Positions 30,394-40,751 of a stretch of DNA of 64,000 bases are shown piece after piece. The notes under the pieces were generated by a model. The model was not told the DNA's origin, made no database searches, and was given only the letters and a program-made list of their open reading frames with translations. Origin of the DNA: an uncultured Paracoccaceae bacterium (GTDB lineage: Bacteria > Pseudomonadota > Alphaproteobacteria > Rhodobacterales > Rhodobacteraceae); the NCBI GenBank assembly GCA_947502145.1, contig CANMYO010000004.1, forward strand, positions 62,001-126,000, in the 5' to 3' direction. Numbering within the stretch: the first letter of the stretch is position 1; each line of letters starts with the position of its first letter. Position numbers and translations under genes: made by a program.

Positions 30394-33300
30394 ATGCCCG
30401 AGTTCAAGAAAATCCTCATCGCCAACCGAGGTGAAATTGCCATTCGCATCATGCGTGCCGCGAACGAAATGGGCAAAAAGACGGTTGCCGTTTTTGCCGA
30501 AGAGGACAAGCTGGGGCTGCACCGCTTCAAGGCCGACGAAGCCTATCGCATTGGTGAGGATTTGGGACCGGTGGCCGCCTATCTTTCGATTGAGGAGATT
30601 ATCCGGGTGGCGAAGATGTCCGGCGCCGACGCGATCCACCCTGGATACGGGCTGCTATCGGAAAATCCTGATTTTGTAGACGCTTGCCACGAAAACGGCA
30701 TCACCTTTATCGGCCCCAAGGCAAAGACCATGCGCGAGTTGGGCGACAAGGCCTCGGCCCGCCAGGTTGCAATTGCGGCAGGTGTTCCGGTCATTCCCGC
30801 CACCGAGGTGCTGGGTGAAGACATGACCAAGATCAAGGCGCAGGCCAAGGAGGTTGGCTATCCGCTGATGCTCAAGGCATCCTGGGGCGGCGGCGGACGC
30901 GGCATGCGTCCGATCATGTCCGAGAACGAATTGGAAGAGAAAGTGCGCGAGGGTCGTCGCGAGGCCGAAGCTGCGTTTGGCAACGGCGAGGGATATCTTG
31001 AAAAGATGATCCAGCGCGCCCGCCACGTCGAAGTTCAGATTCTTGGTGACCAGCAAGGCAATATTTATCACCTTTGGGAGCGTGATTGTTCAGTTCAGCG
31101 ACGCAACCAGAAGGTGGTGGAACGTGCCCCTGCCCCCTACCTCAGCGGCACGCAGCGCGAGCAGCTTTGCAACTTGGGAAAAAAGATCTGTTCGCATGTG
31201 AATTACGAATGCGCCGGCACTGTCGAATTCCTGATGGATATGGACAGCGGAGAGTTCTATTTCATCGAGGTGAACCCACGTGTGCAGGTGGAACACACCG
31301 TCACCGAAGAGGTGACCGGCATTGACATTGTCCGCGCACAAATTCTGATCGCAGAAGGAAAATCCATCGTCGAGGCAACCGGATGTGCCAGTCAATATGA
31401 CGTCAAACTGGATGGCCATGCGCTGCAATGTCGCGTGACCACAGAGGATCCGCAAAACAACTTTATCCCGGACTATGGTCGGATTGGTATCTATCGGTCC
31501 GCCACCGGGCCCGGCATCCGTCTTGACGGCGGAACCGCATATTCTGGCGCTGTGATTACGCGCTATTACGATAGCCTGCTGACCAAGGTGACCGCACGCG
31601 CGCCGACACCGGAAATGGCAATTGCGCGGATGGATCGCGCCCTGCGAGAATTCCGTATCCGCGGCGTCAGCACCAATATCGCTTTCGTGGAGAACCTACT
31701 TAAGCACCCGACGTTCCTGAACAATGAATACCACACGAAATTCATTGACGAGACGCCTGACCTGTTCAACTTTTCAAAGCGCCGGGATCGGGCAACGAAG
31801 ATCCTGACCTATATTGCGGATATTACCGTGAATGGTCATCCCGAAACGACAGATCGCCCCCGCCCTGCGGCGGATGTCAAACCTCCCAAGGCTCCGGTCA
31901 AACCAACAACGGATGTCGCACCCGGCACCCGCAACATTCTGGATGACTTCGGGCCAGAGGCTGTTGCGGATTGGATGCGCGAACAGGACCAGCTGCTGAT
32001 CACCGACACCACCATGCGCGACGGCCACCAGTCCTTGCTTGCCACGCGTATGCGCTCGATCGACATGATCCGCGTCGCCCCAACCTATGCTGCGAAAATG
32101 AACCAGTTGTTCAGTGTGGAATGCTGGGGGGGCGCGACGTTCGACGTGGCATATCGATTCCTGCAGGAATGTCCCTGGCAGCGTCTACGCGATATCCGCG
32201 CCGTCATGCCAAACATCATGACCCAAATGCTTTTGCGGGCGTCAAATGGCGTGGGATACACCAATTATCCTGACAATGTCGTGCAGGCCTTTGTGACACA
32301 GGCCGCAGCATCCGGTGTTGATGTCTTCCGCGTGTTTGACAGCCTCAACTGGGTCGAGAACATGCGGGTCGCGATGGACGCTGTGATTGCTGCCAACAAG
32401 GTTTGCGAAGGCACTATCTGCTATACTGGCGACCTCAATGACCCCGCGCGCAGCAAATACGACCTGAAGTATTATGTCGCGATGGCCAAGGAGCTTGAGA
32501 AAGCCGGCGCACATGTGCTTGGCCTCAAGGACATGGCCGGATTGCTGAAACCACGTGCGGCAACCGATCTGGTAACAGCACTGAAATCCGAGGTTGGCTT
32601 GCCGATCCATTTTCACACGCATGACACCTCTGGTGCAGCGATCGCCACAGTGATTGCTGCCGCCGCAGCGGGCGTCGATTGTGTCGACGGGGCCATGGAT
32701 GCCCTGTCCGGCAACACCTCTCAGCCAACACTGGGATCAATTGTTGAATCGCTGAAAGGCACAGAGCGTGACACCGGTCTGGATGTCACCGCGATCCGCG
32801 AGATCAGCAATTATTGGGAAAGCGTCCGCGCCCATTACCTTGCCTTCGAAAGTGGCCTGCAGGCCCCGGCTTCCGAGGTTTATTTGCACGAAATGCCCGG
32901 CGGCCAGTTCACCAACCTCAAGGCTCAGGCGCGCAGCCTTGGGCTGGAAGAGCGTTGGCACGAGGTCGCGCAGACCTATGCGGACGTAAACCAGATGTTT
33001 GGTGATATCGTTAAGGTCACGCCCTCGTCCAAGGTTGTGGGTGACATGGCGCTAATGATGGTCAGCCAAAACCTGACCCGTGCGCAGGTCGAAGACCCGG
33101 CGACAGACGTCGTGTTCCCCGACAGTGTCGTGGACATGATGCGCGGTGCCCTTGGCCAGCCTCCCGGCGGATGGCCCAAGGCAATTCAGAAGAAAATTCT
33201 GAAGGGTGAAAAGCCGTCCACCGATCGTCCTGGCAAAATGCTGCCCCCCGTTGATCTTGAGGCCACCCGCGCCGATCTGTCCAAGCAACTTGATGGCAAA

Positions 33301-33837
33301 TCAATCGACGATGAAGATCTCAACGGATACCTGATGTATCCCAAGGTCTTTCTTGACTACATGGGCCGGCACAAGACCTATGGCCCTGTGCGCACATTGC
33401 CGACCAAGACGTTCTTTTACGGCATGGAACCAGGTGAGGAAATCGCTGCCGAGATTGACCCCGGCAAGATCCTTGAAATTCGCATGCAGGCCGTCGCCGA
33501 CATGAACGAAGATGGCGAGGTCAAGGTATTCTTTGAACTCAACGGTCAGCCCCGCACCATTCGCGTGATGAACCGGCTTGCTGCCGCCGAAAAGATCAGC
33601 CGCCCCAAGGCCGAGGACGGCAATCCAAATCACGTTGGCGCCCCGATGCCGGGTGTTGTCGCGACCGTCGCGGCCGTTGCCGGTAAGGAAGTCAAAGAAG
33701 GTGATCTTCTTCTTACGATCGAGGCCATGAAAATGGAAACGGGCCTGCACGCTGAACGCGATGCGATTGTCAAAGCCGTTCATGTCGCGGCGGGTGGCCA
33801 GATCGACGCCAAGGACCTGTTGATCGAACTTGAGTAG
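30394..33837 (+). CDS. pyc: Pyruvate carboxylase
   Basis: Single-chain biotin enzyme carboxylating pyruvate to oxaloacetate (anaplerosis). Domains in order: biotin carboxylase (about 1-455, with KASWGGGGRGMR ATP-grasp loop and EVNPRVQVEHTVTEE), carboxyltransferase (about 530-800, with DTTMRDGHQSLLATRMR and HFHTHDTSG), the conserved carboxylase domain, and the biotinyl domain with the lysine in EAMKMET. The 1147-aa length is normal. An AGGGGGACC site lies before the ATG. A terminator follows. Confidence 0.97.
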   Translation: MPEFKKILIANRGEIAIRIMRAANEMGKKTVAVFAEEDKLGLHRFKADEAYRIGEDLGPVAAYLSIEEIIRVAKMSGADAIHPGYGLLSENPDFVDACHENGITFIGPKAKTMRELGDKASARQVAIAAGVPVIPATEVLGEDMTKIKAQAKEVGYPLMLKASWGGGGRGMRPIMSENELEEKVREGRREAEAAFGNGEGYLEKMIQRARHVEVQILGDQQGNIYHLWERDCSVQRRNQKVVERAPAPYLSGTQREQLCNLGKKICSHVNYECAGTVEFLMDMDSGEFYFIEVNPRVQVEHTVTEEVTGIDIVRAQILIAEGKSIVEATGCASQYDVKLDGHALQCRVTTEDPQNNFIPDYGRIGIYRSATGPGIRLDGGTAYSGAVITRYYDSLLTKVTARAPTPEMAIARMDRALREFRIRGVSTNIAFVENLLKHPTFLNNEYHTKFIDETPDLFNFSKRRDRATKILTYIADITVNGHPETTDRPRPAADVKPPKAPVKPTTDVAPGTRNILDDFGPEAVADWMREQDQLLITDTTMRDGHQSLLATRMRSIDMIRVAPTYAAKMNQLFSVECWGGATFDVAYRFLQECPWQRLRDIRAVMPNIMTQMLLRASNGVGYTNYPDNVVQAFVTQAAASGVDVFRVFDSLNWVENMRVAMDAVIAANKVCEGTICYTGDLNDPARSKYDLKYYVAMAKELEKAGAHVLGLKDMAGLLKPRAATDLVTALKSEVGLPIHFHTHDTSGAAIATVIAAAAAGVDCVDGAMDALSGNTSQPTLGSIVESLKGTERDTGLDVTAIREISNYWESVRAHYLAFESGLQAPASEVYLHEMPGGQFTNLKAQARSLGLEERWHEVAQTYADVNQMFGDIVKVTPSSKVVGDMALMMVSQNLTRAQVEDPATDVVFPDSVVDMMRGALGQPPGGWPKAIQKKILKGEKPSTDRPGKMLPPVDLEATRADLSKQLDGKSIDDEDLNGYLMYPKVFLDYMGRHKTYGPVRTLPTKTFFYGMEPGEEIAAEIDPGKILEIRMQAVADMNEDGEVKVFFELNGQPRTIRVMNRLAAAEKISRPKAEDGNPNHVGAPMPGVVATVAAVAGKEVKEGDLLLTIEAMKMETGLHAERDAIVKAVHVAAGGQIDAKDLLIELE

Positions 33838-33856
33838 CTGCCAATAACACCTCTTC

Positions 33857-33886
33857 AAAGGCCGCGGATAATCTCTGCGGCCTTTT
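33857..33886 (+). terminator. Terminator after pyc
   Basis: A 9-bp stem (33857-33865 with 33877-33885) around an 11-base loop, running into TTTT. It begins 20 bp after the pyc stop codon. Confidence 0.85.
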
Positions 33887-34021
33887 CTGTGTCCGCAAGC
33901 AAGGCCCCCCGACAGGCCGGTTGGCGTTCGCTTTCACATTCGCACATTTTTGGCCATCAGGCGCAATTTTGGCCTTGCGCCCATGCACGACACGGCCTAA
34001 ATCAGCCCTCACGAAACGGAT

Positions 34022-34096
34022 GCGGGCGTAGCTCAGGGGTAGAGCATAACCTTGCCAAGGTTAGGGTCGTGAGTTCGAATCTCATCGCCCGCTCCA
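34022..34096 (+). tRNA. tRNA-Gly (anticodon GCC)
   Basis: A 75-base cloverleaf including an encoded CCA: acceptor GCGGGCG with CGCCCGC, D-arm with GCTCAGGGGTAGAGC, anticodon loop TTGCCAA giving GCC, and T-loop GTTCGAATC. Confidence 0.97.
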
Positions 34097-34185
34097 TTTC
34101 GTAAAGCCCAGCCATTGATTGGCACTTCCCTTAAAATTGGAATTGCAACAGCCCGGATCAGGATATGTCTGGCCGTGCTTAGGCG

Positions 34186-34425
34186 TCAGAACGCCTTGAA
34201 CGTCAGCGTCGTCAGCGTCCTTTCGACGCCGTCGATTCCAGCCATGTTCATGTTTACAAAATGGCCAACGTCCTGACCCTCTGGCACATAGCATTTCATC
34301 AGCAGATCGTGCTCTCCGCTGGTTGAGTACAGTTCAGAGTGGATTTCCTTCAGCGCAATCGCATCGGCCACGTCATAGGTTGTGCCGGGCTTGCAGCGAA
34401 TCTGGACAAATACACAGGTGGTCAT
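34186..34425 (-). CDS. Stand-alone Lrp/AsnC ligand-binding (RAM) domain protein
   Basis: Seventy-nine residues with only the RAM half of an Lrp regulator (VFVQIRCKPGTTYDVADAI ... YSTSGEHDLLMKCYV ... GIDGVERTLTTLTFKAF) and no HTH. Such SMRP-like proteins can form oligomers and bind amino acids, possibly modulating full-length Lrp proteins. It is divergent from hisB. Confidence 0.88.
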   Translation of the reverse strand: MTTCVFVQIRCKPGTTYDVADAIALKEIHSELYSTSGEHDLLMKCYVPEGQDVGHFVNMNMAGIDGVERTLTTLTFKAF

Positions 34426-34551
34426 TCAGGGCCTCATTGATTGTTGACCCAAACTTGCACAAGCGCCACGACCAGCGCAATCCAGCAATCGGTAGCTTGG
34501 CGTTGCAGGCCCCTGCCCCTATAAGCCGCGCAAGACAACATCGGAGAGCCC

Positions 34552-35139
34552 ATGCGCACTGCCACAATCACCCGCAAGACTGCGGAAACCGATATTACCG
34601 TGACCCTCAATCTTGATGGGTCTGGCGTCTACGACAACCAAACCGGCGTGGGGTTTTTTGATCACATGCTGGACCAGCTGTCGCGCCACGCGCTGATAGA
34701 TATGACAGTGCGGGCATCGGGGGACCTGCATATTGATGATCACCACACGGTTGAGGATGTTGGCATTGCCCTTGGGCAAGCGCTGAGCACAGCGTTGGGC
34801 GACAAGCGGGGGATCGTGCGATACGGTTCCTGCCACCTTGCGATGGATGATGCGCAGGTTCGTTGTGCGCTTGACCTGTCCGCACGCCCCTATCTGATCT
34901 GCAATCTCGACCTGCCATTTGGCAAAATCGGGACGTTCGATACCGAGTTGGTGCGGGAGTTCTTTCAGGCTTTCAGCACGCATGGTGGGATTACGCTGCA
35001 TATCGACAAGCTACACGGGTTCAACGCCCACCATATCACTGAGGCCGCGTTCAAATCAGTGGCACGGGCGCTGCGCGACGCGCTTGAAACCGATCCCCGC
35101 AAAGCTGATGCCGTACCATCAACAAAGGGCGCCCTATGA
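34552..35139 (+). CDS. hisB: Imidazoleglycerol-phosphate dehydratase
   Basis: Manganese enzyme of histidine synthesis (IGP to imidazole acetol phosphate). The 195-aa monofunctional form carries [32 protein letters not shown] and [19 protein letters not shown], the duplicated metal-binding histidine motifs. The hisH start overlaps its stop (ATGA). Confidence 0.97.
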   Translation: MRTATITRKTAETDITVTLNLDGSGVYDNQTGVGFFDHMLDQLSRHALIDMTVRASGDLHIDDHHTVEDVGIALGQALSTALGDKRGIVRYGSCHLAMDDAQVRCALDLSARPYLICNLDLPFGKIGTFDTELVREFFQAFSTHGGITLHIDKLHGFNAHHITEAAFKSVARALRDALETDPRKADAVPSTKGAL

Positions 35140-35768
35140 CCACGGTCCTTGTCGATTATGACAGTGGTAATCTGCATTCTGCCCAAAAAGCGTTTGAAAA
35201 GATGGCGCAAGAGGTCGGTGCAGGCAACGTTGTTGTCACATCCGATGCCGACATGGTCGCCAGGGCAGATCGCGTGGTGTTGCCCGGAGACGGAGCCTTT
35301 CCCCATTGTCGCGACGAACTTTTTGGCCGCACCGCTCTCGCTGAGGCGATCATAGATGCGGTCGAGGTGCGTGGTGTGCCTTTCTTTGGCATATGCGTCG
35401 GCATGCAGTTGTTGGCCACCACCGGGCACGAGTATCAGGAAACTCCAGGCTTTGACTGGATTCCCGGCGACATTCGCCCCATCGAGGCCGAAGGGCTGAA
35501 AGTGCCACACATGGGGTGGAATGAACTTGTCATTGATCAACCACACCCAGTTCTTGATGGGATTTCATCCGGAGAACACGCCTATTTCGTGCATTCTTTT
35601 GCGATGCAGGTTGCCGATCCTGCACAATTGCTCGCGCATGTGGACTATGGCGGCAGGGTTGCAGCACTTGTCGGACGTGACAACATTGTCGGCGCGCAGT
35701 TCCACCCCGAGAAAAGCCAGTCCGCTGGGCTTCAGATGATTGCAAACTTCCTGCGCTGGTGTCCCTAG
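35136..35768 (+). CDS. hisH: Imidazole glycerol phosphate synthase glutaminase subunit
   Basis: Class-I glutamine amidotransferase that supplies ammonia to HisF. The nucleophile is the cysteine in GICVGMQLL; the histidine-glutamate pair is in QFHPEKSQ. Oxyanion motif LPGDGAFP. 210 aa. It overlaps hisB by 4 bp; its partner hisF lies about 2.7 kb downstream on the same strand. Confidence 0.97.
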   Translation: MTTVLVDYDSGNLHSAQKAFEKMAQEVGAGNVVVTSDADMVARADRVVLPGDGAFPHCRDELFGRTALAEAIIDAVEVRGVPFFGICVGMQLLATTGHEYQETPGFDWIPGDIRPIEAEGLKVPHMGWNELVIDQPHPVLDGISSGEHAYFVHSFAMQVADPAQLLAHVDYGGRVAALVGRDNIVGAQFHPEKSQSAGLQMIANFLRWCP

Positions 35769-36022
35769 GCGTTCGGCGCGCGCCGCGCGCGCTGTTTCGC
35801 TCAGCATGACATGATGCTGACCGTTTCAATTGGCCGAATTTGACCGCGAGAAAGTTTCAAACGCAGTGTAGGACGCAGAAGTTCGCAATGACCTGTCAAA
35901 GGTCATGTTCTGTTTTCCGTGCACAGGACTCCGGTCGTTCCACGCTGGAAACGCGCGCGAATTGTCGCGGATCGGCTGCAATTCCGGTGTTCGCGCCGCT
36001 CAAGATCACCTAGAACAAACCT

Positions 36023-36499
36023 ATGAGAATAACCCGTCGCGCCGCCCTTGCCATGTTGGTTGCCCTGCCCGCCTGTAGCCGCCGCAGGACAGTCGCCGCA
36101 TCCGCCTTTGTTCCCGATCATATCCCGCTCTATCCGAACGAAACGCCAGAGCTGCGCGGGCTGATCAACAGATATGCGCGCATTCATGGTATCCCTGTGA
36201 CGTTGCTGCATCGGGTGATCATACGCGAAAGCACGCACCGCCCCTGGGCGCGCAATGGTCCGTATTATGGGTTGATGCAGATCCTGCCGGAAACGGCCCG
36301 CACGATGGGCCATCGCGGTTCGCCGCAAGACCTGCTGGATGCAGAAACAAACCTGAAATATGCTGGCAGGTATCTGCGTGGCGCTTGGTTGCTTTCCGAT
36401 GGCGATGAGGCAACTGCCGTGGGTTGGTATGCGCGCGGCTATTATTACGAGGCCAAGCGACGCGGCATGCTCGTCGAAACCGGGCTGCGTCCGGGGTAA
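36023..36499 (+). CDS. Lytic transglycosylase, lipoprotein type
   Basis: A 158-aa periplasmic SLT-type enzyme that cleaves peptidoglycan glycan strands. The N-terminus (RRAALAMLVALPACSRRR) has a twin-arginine-like start and a lipobox-like LPAC. The catalytic glutamate is in HRVIIRESTHRPWARN, followed by the family motifs YYGLMQILPETARTMGH, NLKYAGRYLRGA and AVGWYARGY. Small for the family, with only the catalytic domain. A terminator follows. Confidence 0.9.
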   Translation: MRITRRAALAMLVALPACSRRRTVAASAFVPDHIPLYPNETPELRGLINRYARIHGIPVTLLHRVIIRESTHRPWARNGPYYGLMQILPETARTMGHRGSPQDLLDAETNLKYAGRYLRGAWLLSDGDEATAVGWYARGYYYEAKRRGMLVETGLRPG

Positions 36500-36534
36500 A
36501 GCGGAAAACCTTGGTATCTTGTTGATGGATGTGA

Positions 36535-36564
36535 GGCCCCGAAAATCCGGGGCCCCCATTTTTT
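36535..36564 (+). terminator. Terminator after the transglycosylase gene
   Basis: A 7-bp GC stem (36535-36541 with 36548-36554) followed by CCCA and six T, in the gap between two convergent genes. Confidence 0.8.
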
Positions 36565-36575
36565 GGTTATTGGGA

Positions 36576-36968
36576 TCAGCCAGCGCGCACCCAGTTCTGA
36601 CTGGCGCAGATCAGCCCGCCGGCCACGCAACCTTGCAAGCGCAACGCATTTCCATTCACCGTCATCTTGCCGGTGTAAATTTTGTCATTGGAGGGCCGCC
36701 AGACCTGTCCATCATAGGTGCCGTCCCCATTGGGAACCATGTCGATGACCAATGTCTTGCCGATGTTTGGCGATTGGTATTCCTCACCACCATTGCGAAA
36801 CGTGCGCTGGATCACACCGCAAACTGCATTGCCGCAAGGCTGGATCACCACATGCGCAAAGGCGCCATCGTCAGGTTCAGTCTGCCAAATCCCGACTGCG
36901 GCATCCTGCGCAGCGGCCTGTGTTGCCAGACCGATCAACAGTGCGATTGCGGCGACGAATTGTTTCAT
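36576..36968 (-). CDS. DUF2147 secreted protein
   Basis: A 130-aa exported protein: signal peptide MKQFVAAIALLIGLATQAAAQ, then the DUF2147 pattern (GIWQTEPDDGAFAHVVIQPCGNAVCGVI ... GKTLVIDM ... GQVWRPSNDKIYTGKM ... LRLQGCV). A GGGGAGA site precedes ATG 36968, which is why the longer in-frame start is rejected. Members are periplasmic proteins of unknown function; four cysteines suggest disulfides. Confidence 0.9.
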   Translation of the reverse strand: MKQFVAAIALLIGLATQAAAQDAAVGIWQTEPDDGAFAHVVIQPCGNAVCGVIQRTFRNGGEEYQSPNIGKTLVIDMVPNGDGTYDGQVWRPSNDKIYTGKMTVNGNALRLQGCVAGGLICASQNWVRAG

Positions 36969-37105
36969 TTGATTTCTCCCCTTGTTCTTGATGTCACCTT
37001 GGGCAAGGCATGTGGTCCCAATCAACTGTGACGTAAGGTGATTGCGCGATTGCGCTTGTCCTTCCCCTGCGGCAAAAGGCCCTTGCAACGCAGCCGGAGA
37101 CAAAA

Positions 37106-37822
37106 ATGATCCTTTTTCCCGCGATTGATCTCAAAGACGGACAAGCCGTGCGGCTGGTCCATGGGGACATGAATCAAAGCACGGTTTTTAATGATGACCC
37201 TGCATCGCAGGCAAAAGCGTTTGTGGATGCGGGCTGCAATTGGCTGCACCTTGTTGATCTTAACGGTGCCTTTGCGGGCGAACCGGTCAACGCCGAACCC
37301 GTCGAGGCAATTCTCAAGGCCTGCCCGGTTCCTGCGCAGCTGGGCGGCGGCATTCGGGATATGGCAACAATCGAACGGTGGTTGGACAAGGGGCTGGCGC
37401 GGGTGATCCTTGGCACGGTCGCTGTTGAAAACCCGGAGCTTGTCAAAGACGCCGCAATGGCGTTTCCGGGCCAGGTTGCTGTTGGTCTGGATGCACGTAA
37501 TGGCCGCGTGGCAACGCGCGGCTGGGCTGAAGAAACCGATATGATGGTGAACGATCTTGCCCGGACGTTTGAAGACGCCGGGATCGCCGCAATCATTTAC
37601 ACCGACATTAATCGCGATGGTGCCATGCAGGGCCCCAATATTGCCGCGACCGAGGCGCTCGCAAAAGCTGTCAGCATCCCGGTCATTGCATCAGGCGGTG
37701 TATCGTCAATGACGGACCTGATCGCCCTGCGCGACACAGGTGTCATCGCAGGGGCCATCTCAGGCCGTGCGCTTTATGACGGGGCGATCGACCTCGCCAC
37801 CGCCCTTGAGGCACTCGCTTAG
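37106..37822 (+). CDS. hisA: ProFAR isomerase
   Basis: Phosphoribosylformimino-5-aminoimidazole carboxamide ribotide isomerase, an (alpha/beta)8 barrel. Catalytic aspartates in [14 protein letters not shown] and [16 protein letters not shown]; phosphate-binding loops [13 protein letters not shown] and [11 protein letters not shown]. 238 aa. It overlaps the convergent DUF302 gene by 4 bp. Confidence 0.97.
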   Translation: MILFPAIDLKDGQAVRLVHGDMNQSTVFNDDPASQAKAFVDAGCNWLHLVDLNGAFAGEPVNAEPVEAILKACPVPAQLGGGIRDMATIERWLDKGLARVILGTVAVENPELVKDAAMAFPGQVAVGLDARNGRVATRGWAEETDMMVNDLARTFEDAGIAAIIYTDINRDGAMQGPNIAATEALAKAVSIPVIASGGVSSMTDLIALRDTGVIAGAISGRALYDGAIDLATALEALA

Positions 37823-38256
37823 TTCGCGGCGGCACCAGTCAATTTGTCGAGCGCGCCTGCAATCTTGCCGACGTATTCGGCGTCCATCGGGACGTTCAAA
37901 TCTGCAAAGATCTCATCCACGCCAGCGTAGGTTATCGTTGTCTGGCCGTTATCGTCATAGATAAAGACCTTGAGCGGCAGCACCAGCCCCGCACGCAGGT
38001 CAGCCTGCATCGGGGGTGTGCCAAGCGCCGGGTTGCCAAAGATCAGCAATTGCGCGTCGGGCAGCGTCATATCGACTTTTGCCGCGCCCGCGGCATGATC
38101 GACGCGCGCAAAAACCGTCGCCCCTGCCCCTTCGACGGCGGATTGCAGCGCGTCCATCGCCTCGGTTACGGACTTTTCTGTGGTTTTGATTTCCATGTCG
38201 GCAAATACCTGTGTTGCGGTCAGCGTGCAAAATGCCGCCAATACGATGGATTTCAT
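37819..38256 (-). CDS. DUF302 periplasmic protein
   Basis: A 145-aa protein with a signal peptide ([19 protein letters not shown]) and a DUF302 domain ([30 protein letters not shown] ... [33 protein letters not shown]). Function unknown. It sits between hisA and hisF on the opposite strand. Confidence 0.92.
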   Translation of the reverse strand: MKSIVLAAFCTLTATQVFADMEIKTTEKSVTEAMDALQSAVEGAGATVFARVDHAAGAAKVDMTLPDAQLLIFGNPALGTPPMQADLRAGLVLPLKVFIYDDNGQTTITYAGVDEIFADLNVPMDAEYVGKIAGALDKLTGAAAN

Positions 38257-38464
38257 ATGATGCTCCCAATTGTCTGATCCAATACGGATGAATTCCTAAC
38301 ACAGTCATTTGATCACAGGAGCGGCAATCTTGGTCACAACTATTCACAGGCGGTTCATTGCCTTGTGCCAAAGTTGACCTGACATGTGCCCTCGCAATCA
38401 TATGTGACGCACAACGAGACAGCCTGCCCTTCCCCTCGCGCGCAAATCGACCTATCACACGCGC

Positions 38465-39226
38465 ATGTTAAAGACCCGTATCATCCCTTGTCTGGACGTT
38501 GCAGAGGGCCGCGTCGTCAAAGGTGTCAACTTTGTTGACCTGGTCGACGCCGGCGACCCCGTTGACGCGGCCATCGCCTATAACGCTGCGGGCGCAGATG
38601 AACTTTGTTTTCTCGACATTATGGCGACCGAGGAAAACCGCGGCACAATGTTTGATCTCGCGACCCGAACGGCCGAGCAGTGTTTCATGCCGCTCACGAT
38701 CGGTGGCGGCGTTCGCACCCATAAGGATGTGCGCAATCTACTGCTGGCCGGGGCAGACAAAGTCAGTTTCAATTCGGCAGCGGTCGCAAACCCTGACGTG
38801 GTTGCAGAGGCCGCAATGCGGTTTGGAAGCCAGTGCATTGTCGTGGCGATTGATGCTAAAACCGTCGCACCGGGTCGTTGGGAAATCTTCACACATGGCG
38901 GGCGACGACCAACTGGCATTGATGCAGTCGCATTTGCCCAGACCGTTGTGGCAAAAGGTGCAGGAGAAATCCTGCTAACCTCAATGGACCGGGACGGGAC
39001 AAAATCCGGTTTCAACCTGCCATTGACCCGCGCAGTCAGCGATGCCGTCAACGTCCCCGTTATCGCATCAGGTGGCGTAGGCACGCTTGATCACCTTGTT
39101 GAGGGGGTCACCGAAGGCGGGGCATCTGCCGTGCTAGCAGCATCCATCTTCCACTTTGGCACCTATTCGATCAGCGAAGCCAAACAACATATGGCTGATG
39201 CCGGAATCCCAGTGAGGATGACATGA
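38465..39226 (+). CDS. hisF: Imidazole glycerol phosphate synthase cyclase subunit
   Basis: Barrel enzyme that makes IGP and AICAR using ammonia from HisH. Catalytic aspartates in [18 protein letters not shown] and [15 protein letters not shown]; loops [14 protein letters not shown] and [14 protein letters not shown]. 253 aa. The hisE start overlaps its stop by 4 bp. Confidence 0.97.
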   Translation: MLKTRIIPCLDVAEGRVVKGVNFVDLVDAGDPVDAAIAYNAAGADELCFLDIMATEENRGTMFDLATRTAEQCFMPLTIGGGVRTHKDVRNLLLAGADKVSFNSAAVANPDVVAEAAMRFGSQCIVVAIDAKTVAPGRWEIFTHGGRRPTGIDAVAFAQTVVAKGAGEILLTSMDRDGTKSGFNLPLTRAVSDAVNVPVIASGGVGTLDHLVEGVTEGGASAVLAASIFHFGTYSISEAKQHMADAGIPVRMT

Positions 39227-39534
39227 CCTTCGAAGATCTTGCCAAAACCATCGACGCCCGCAAGACAGCGGACCCTGACAGCAGCTGGACAGCAAAGCTG
39301 TTGGCAATGGGGCCAGAAAAATGCGCTGAGAAGTTTGGTGAAGAATCCATCGAAGCGATCATCGAGGCCATCAAGGGTGACACCGACGCCCTGACGTCCG
39401 AGGCCGCAGACGTCCTTTACCATCTGTTGGTGATGCTCGCCTCGCGTGATGTGACGCTCGACTCAGTTCTTGCCGAATTGGCCCGTCGGCAAGGGCAATC
39501 TGGCATTGCAGAAAAGGCTGCGCGCTCTAACTAG
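39223..39534 (+). CDS. hisE: Phosphoribosyl-ATP diphosphatase
   Basis: A 103-aa MazG-fold enzyme removing pyrophosphate from PR-ATP, the second step of histidine synthesis. The signature [32 protein letters not shown] with metal-binding EE residues, then [19 protein letters not shown]. Translationally coupled to hisF. No hisI is seen in the window. Confidence 0.96.
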   Translation: MTFEDLAKTIDARKTADPDSSWTAKLLAMGPEKCAEKFGEESIEAIIEAIKGDTDALTSEAADVLYHLLVMLASRDVTLDSVLAELARRQGQSGIAEKAARSN

Positions 39535-39547
39535 CAGCTTGATCACG

Positions 39548-40015
39548 CTACAATCGCGACGACACGACACCTGTGTTTATCCCCGTCATCCGCAATTCGC
39601 CGAAAAGCCGTTGATATTCGATCTTCGGACACCGATTTTGTATGACGTCAACTCCGCGTTTAACGGCCAGGTCCGCGGCAGCTGCATTTTCTACACCAAT
39701 TTGCATCCAGACGGTCTGGAGCTGCGCCCAACGTTCCAACGCGGTCTCTACGATGGGAAGTACGGCCTCAGACCGGCGAAAAATATCAATCATGTCGACG
39801 TCATGCGGGATGCTTTTAAGGTCGCCATAGACCGATTCACCCAGCAGCGTTTGCCCCGCCAACCCCGGATTGACCGGCACGATCCTGAACCCTTTGCGTT
39901 GCAGATACCGCGCGACGTAAAAACTGGGTCGCACCTGGTTTGCAGACACACCAACAATCGCAATGACGCGGGTGCGATCCAGAATATGTTTGAGAAGGTC
40001 ATCAGCGTAAGTCAC
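39548..40015 (-). CDS. CoA-binding domain protein (YccU type)
   Basis: About 155 aa with a Rossmann-like CoA_binding_2 domain: VIAIVGVSANQVRPSFYVARYLQRKGFRIVPVNP ... LGESVYGDLKSIPHDVDMIDIFRRSEAV ... VWMQIGVEN ... NRCPKIEY. The GTG at 40015 (VTYADDLLKHIL) is chosen because upstream in-frame sequence contains the terminator hairpin at 40041-40072 and is not protein-like. Role unknown. Confidence 0.85.
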   Translation of the reverse strand: MTYADDLLKHILDRTRVIAIVGVSANQVRPSFYVARYLQRKGFRIVPVNPGLAGQTLLGESVYGDLKSIPHDVDMIDIFRRSEAVLPIVETALERWAQLQTVWMQIGVENAAAADLAVKRGVDVIQNRCPKIEYQRLFGELRMTGINTGVVSSRL

Positions 40016-40040
40016 ACCAGATCCTAGAACATGCCGCAGC

Positions 40041-40072
40041 AATAAAAAAGCGCCCGGGTACCGACCGGGCGC
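40041..40072 (-). terminator. Terminator between the YHS and CoA-binding genes
   Basis: An 8-bp GC-only stem (40050-40057 with 40065-40072); in the minus-strand direction it is followed by six T and ATT. It lies about 115 bp after the YHS-domain gene. Confidence 0.85.
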
Positions 40073-40189
40073 AAGGTGTTGGAACGAGGGACAGTTCAAA
40101 TCGGGCAGCCTGTTCCAATGGGGGTGCTGCCCTATCATTCATGTGGGCACCGCAGACATCGAATCCAAGCGGCGCCCACCAAACTGTGA

Positions 40190-40639
40190 TCAGATCTCGA
40201 GTATGCCGGGCCAATGGCCATCAGCTTTTTCAATGTTGCCGGGGATGTCCTCAGACCAGATTGTGCGAACATTGACAGAGTAGTTGAGATAAAGCTTTCC
40301 ATCCACGATGGTCCAGGCCTCCGGGTCGGTGCTCGCGATGGCACCTTTGGACATCGCAAAGGCACAATATCCACCGTATTGCGGCGCGTATGCAGAGGGG
40401 TTCATTTCAAACATCGCACGGTTTTCGGCGCTGGCGAAATGCCACTCAAATCCGTCCCACATCAGCGCATTGTCTGCTGATCCGGCGACGGGCGCGCCAA
40501 CGGTGAAATAGGCAACCGGGTCAGTGCCGCGAATGGCGACTCCGTCTTCCGTGTAGATGGCAGGCGTGGCTGCAAAGGCGGGGCGGGCAACAAAGGGTGA
40601 GGCGGCCAAAAGGCCAACAAAGGTACGGCGATTCAACAT
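40190..40639 (-). CDS. YHS domain-containing exported protein
   Basis: A 149-aa protein beginning MLNRRTFVGLLAASPFVARPAFA, a Tat-like signal peptide. The mature part has a YHS-type domain (GVAIRGTDPVAYFTVGAPVAGSADNALMWDGFEWHFASAENRAMFEMNPSAYAPQYGGYCAFAMSKG), a module associated with metal binding. An AAGGACC site precedes ATG 40639, so the in-frame start at 40669 is not used. Confidence 0.9.
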   Translation of the reverse strand: MLNRRTFVGLLAASPFVARPAFAATPAIYTEDGVAIRGTDPVAYFTVGAPVAGSADNALMWDGFEWHFASAENRAMFEMNPSAYAPQYGGYCAFAMSKGAIASTDPEAWTIVDGKLYLNYSVNVRTIWSEDIPGNIEKADGHWPGILEI

Positions 40640-40751
40640 GGCAGGGTCCTTGGGTTTCAGGTCGGTCACGAACGTCTGCCCTCTAAATGCCTTGCATTGA
40701 CATTCATTTCACCCCCCCTCGCCAAGCCGTGAAACGAAGCGGGCAAATGTT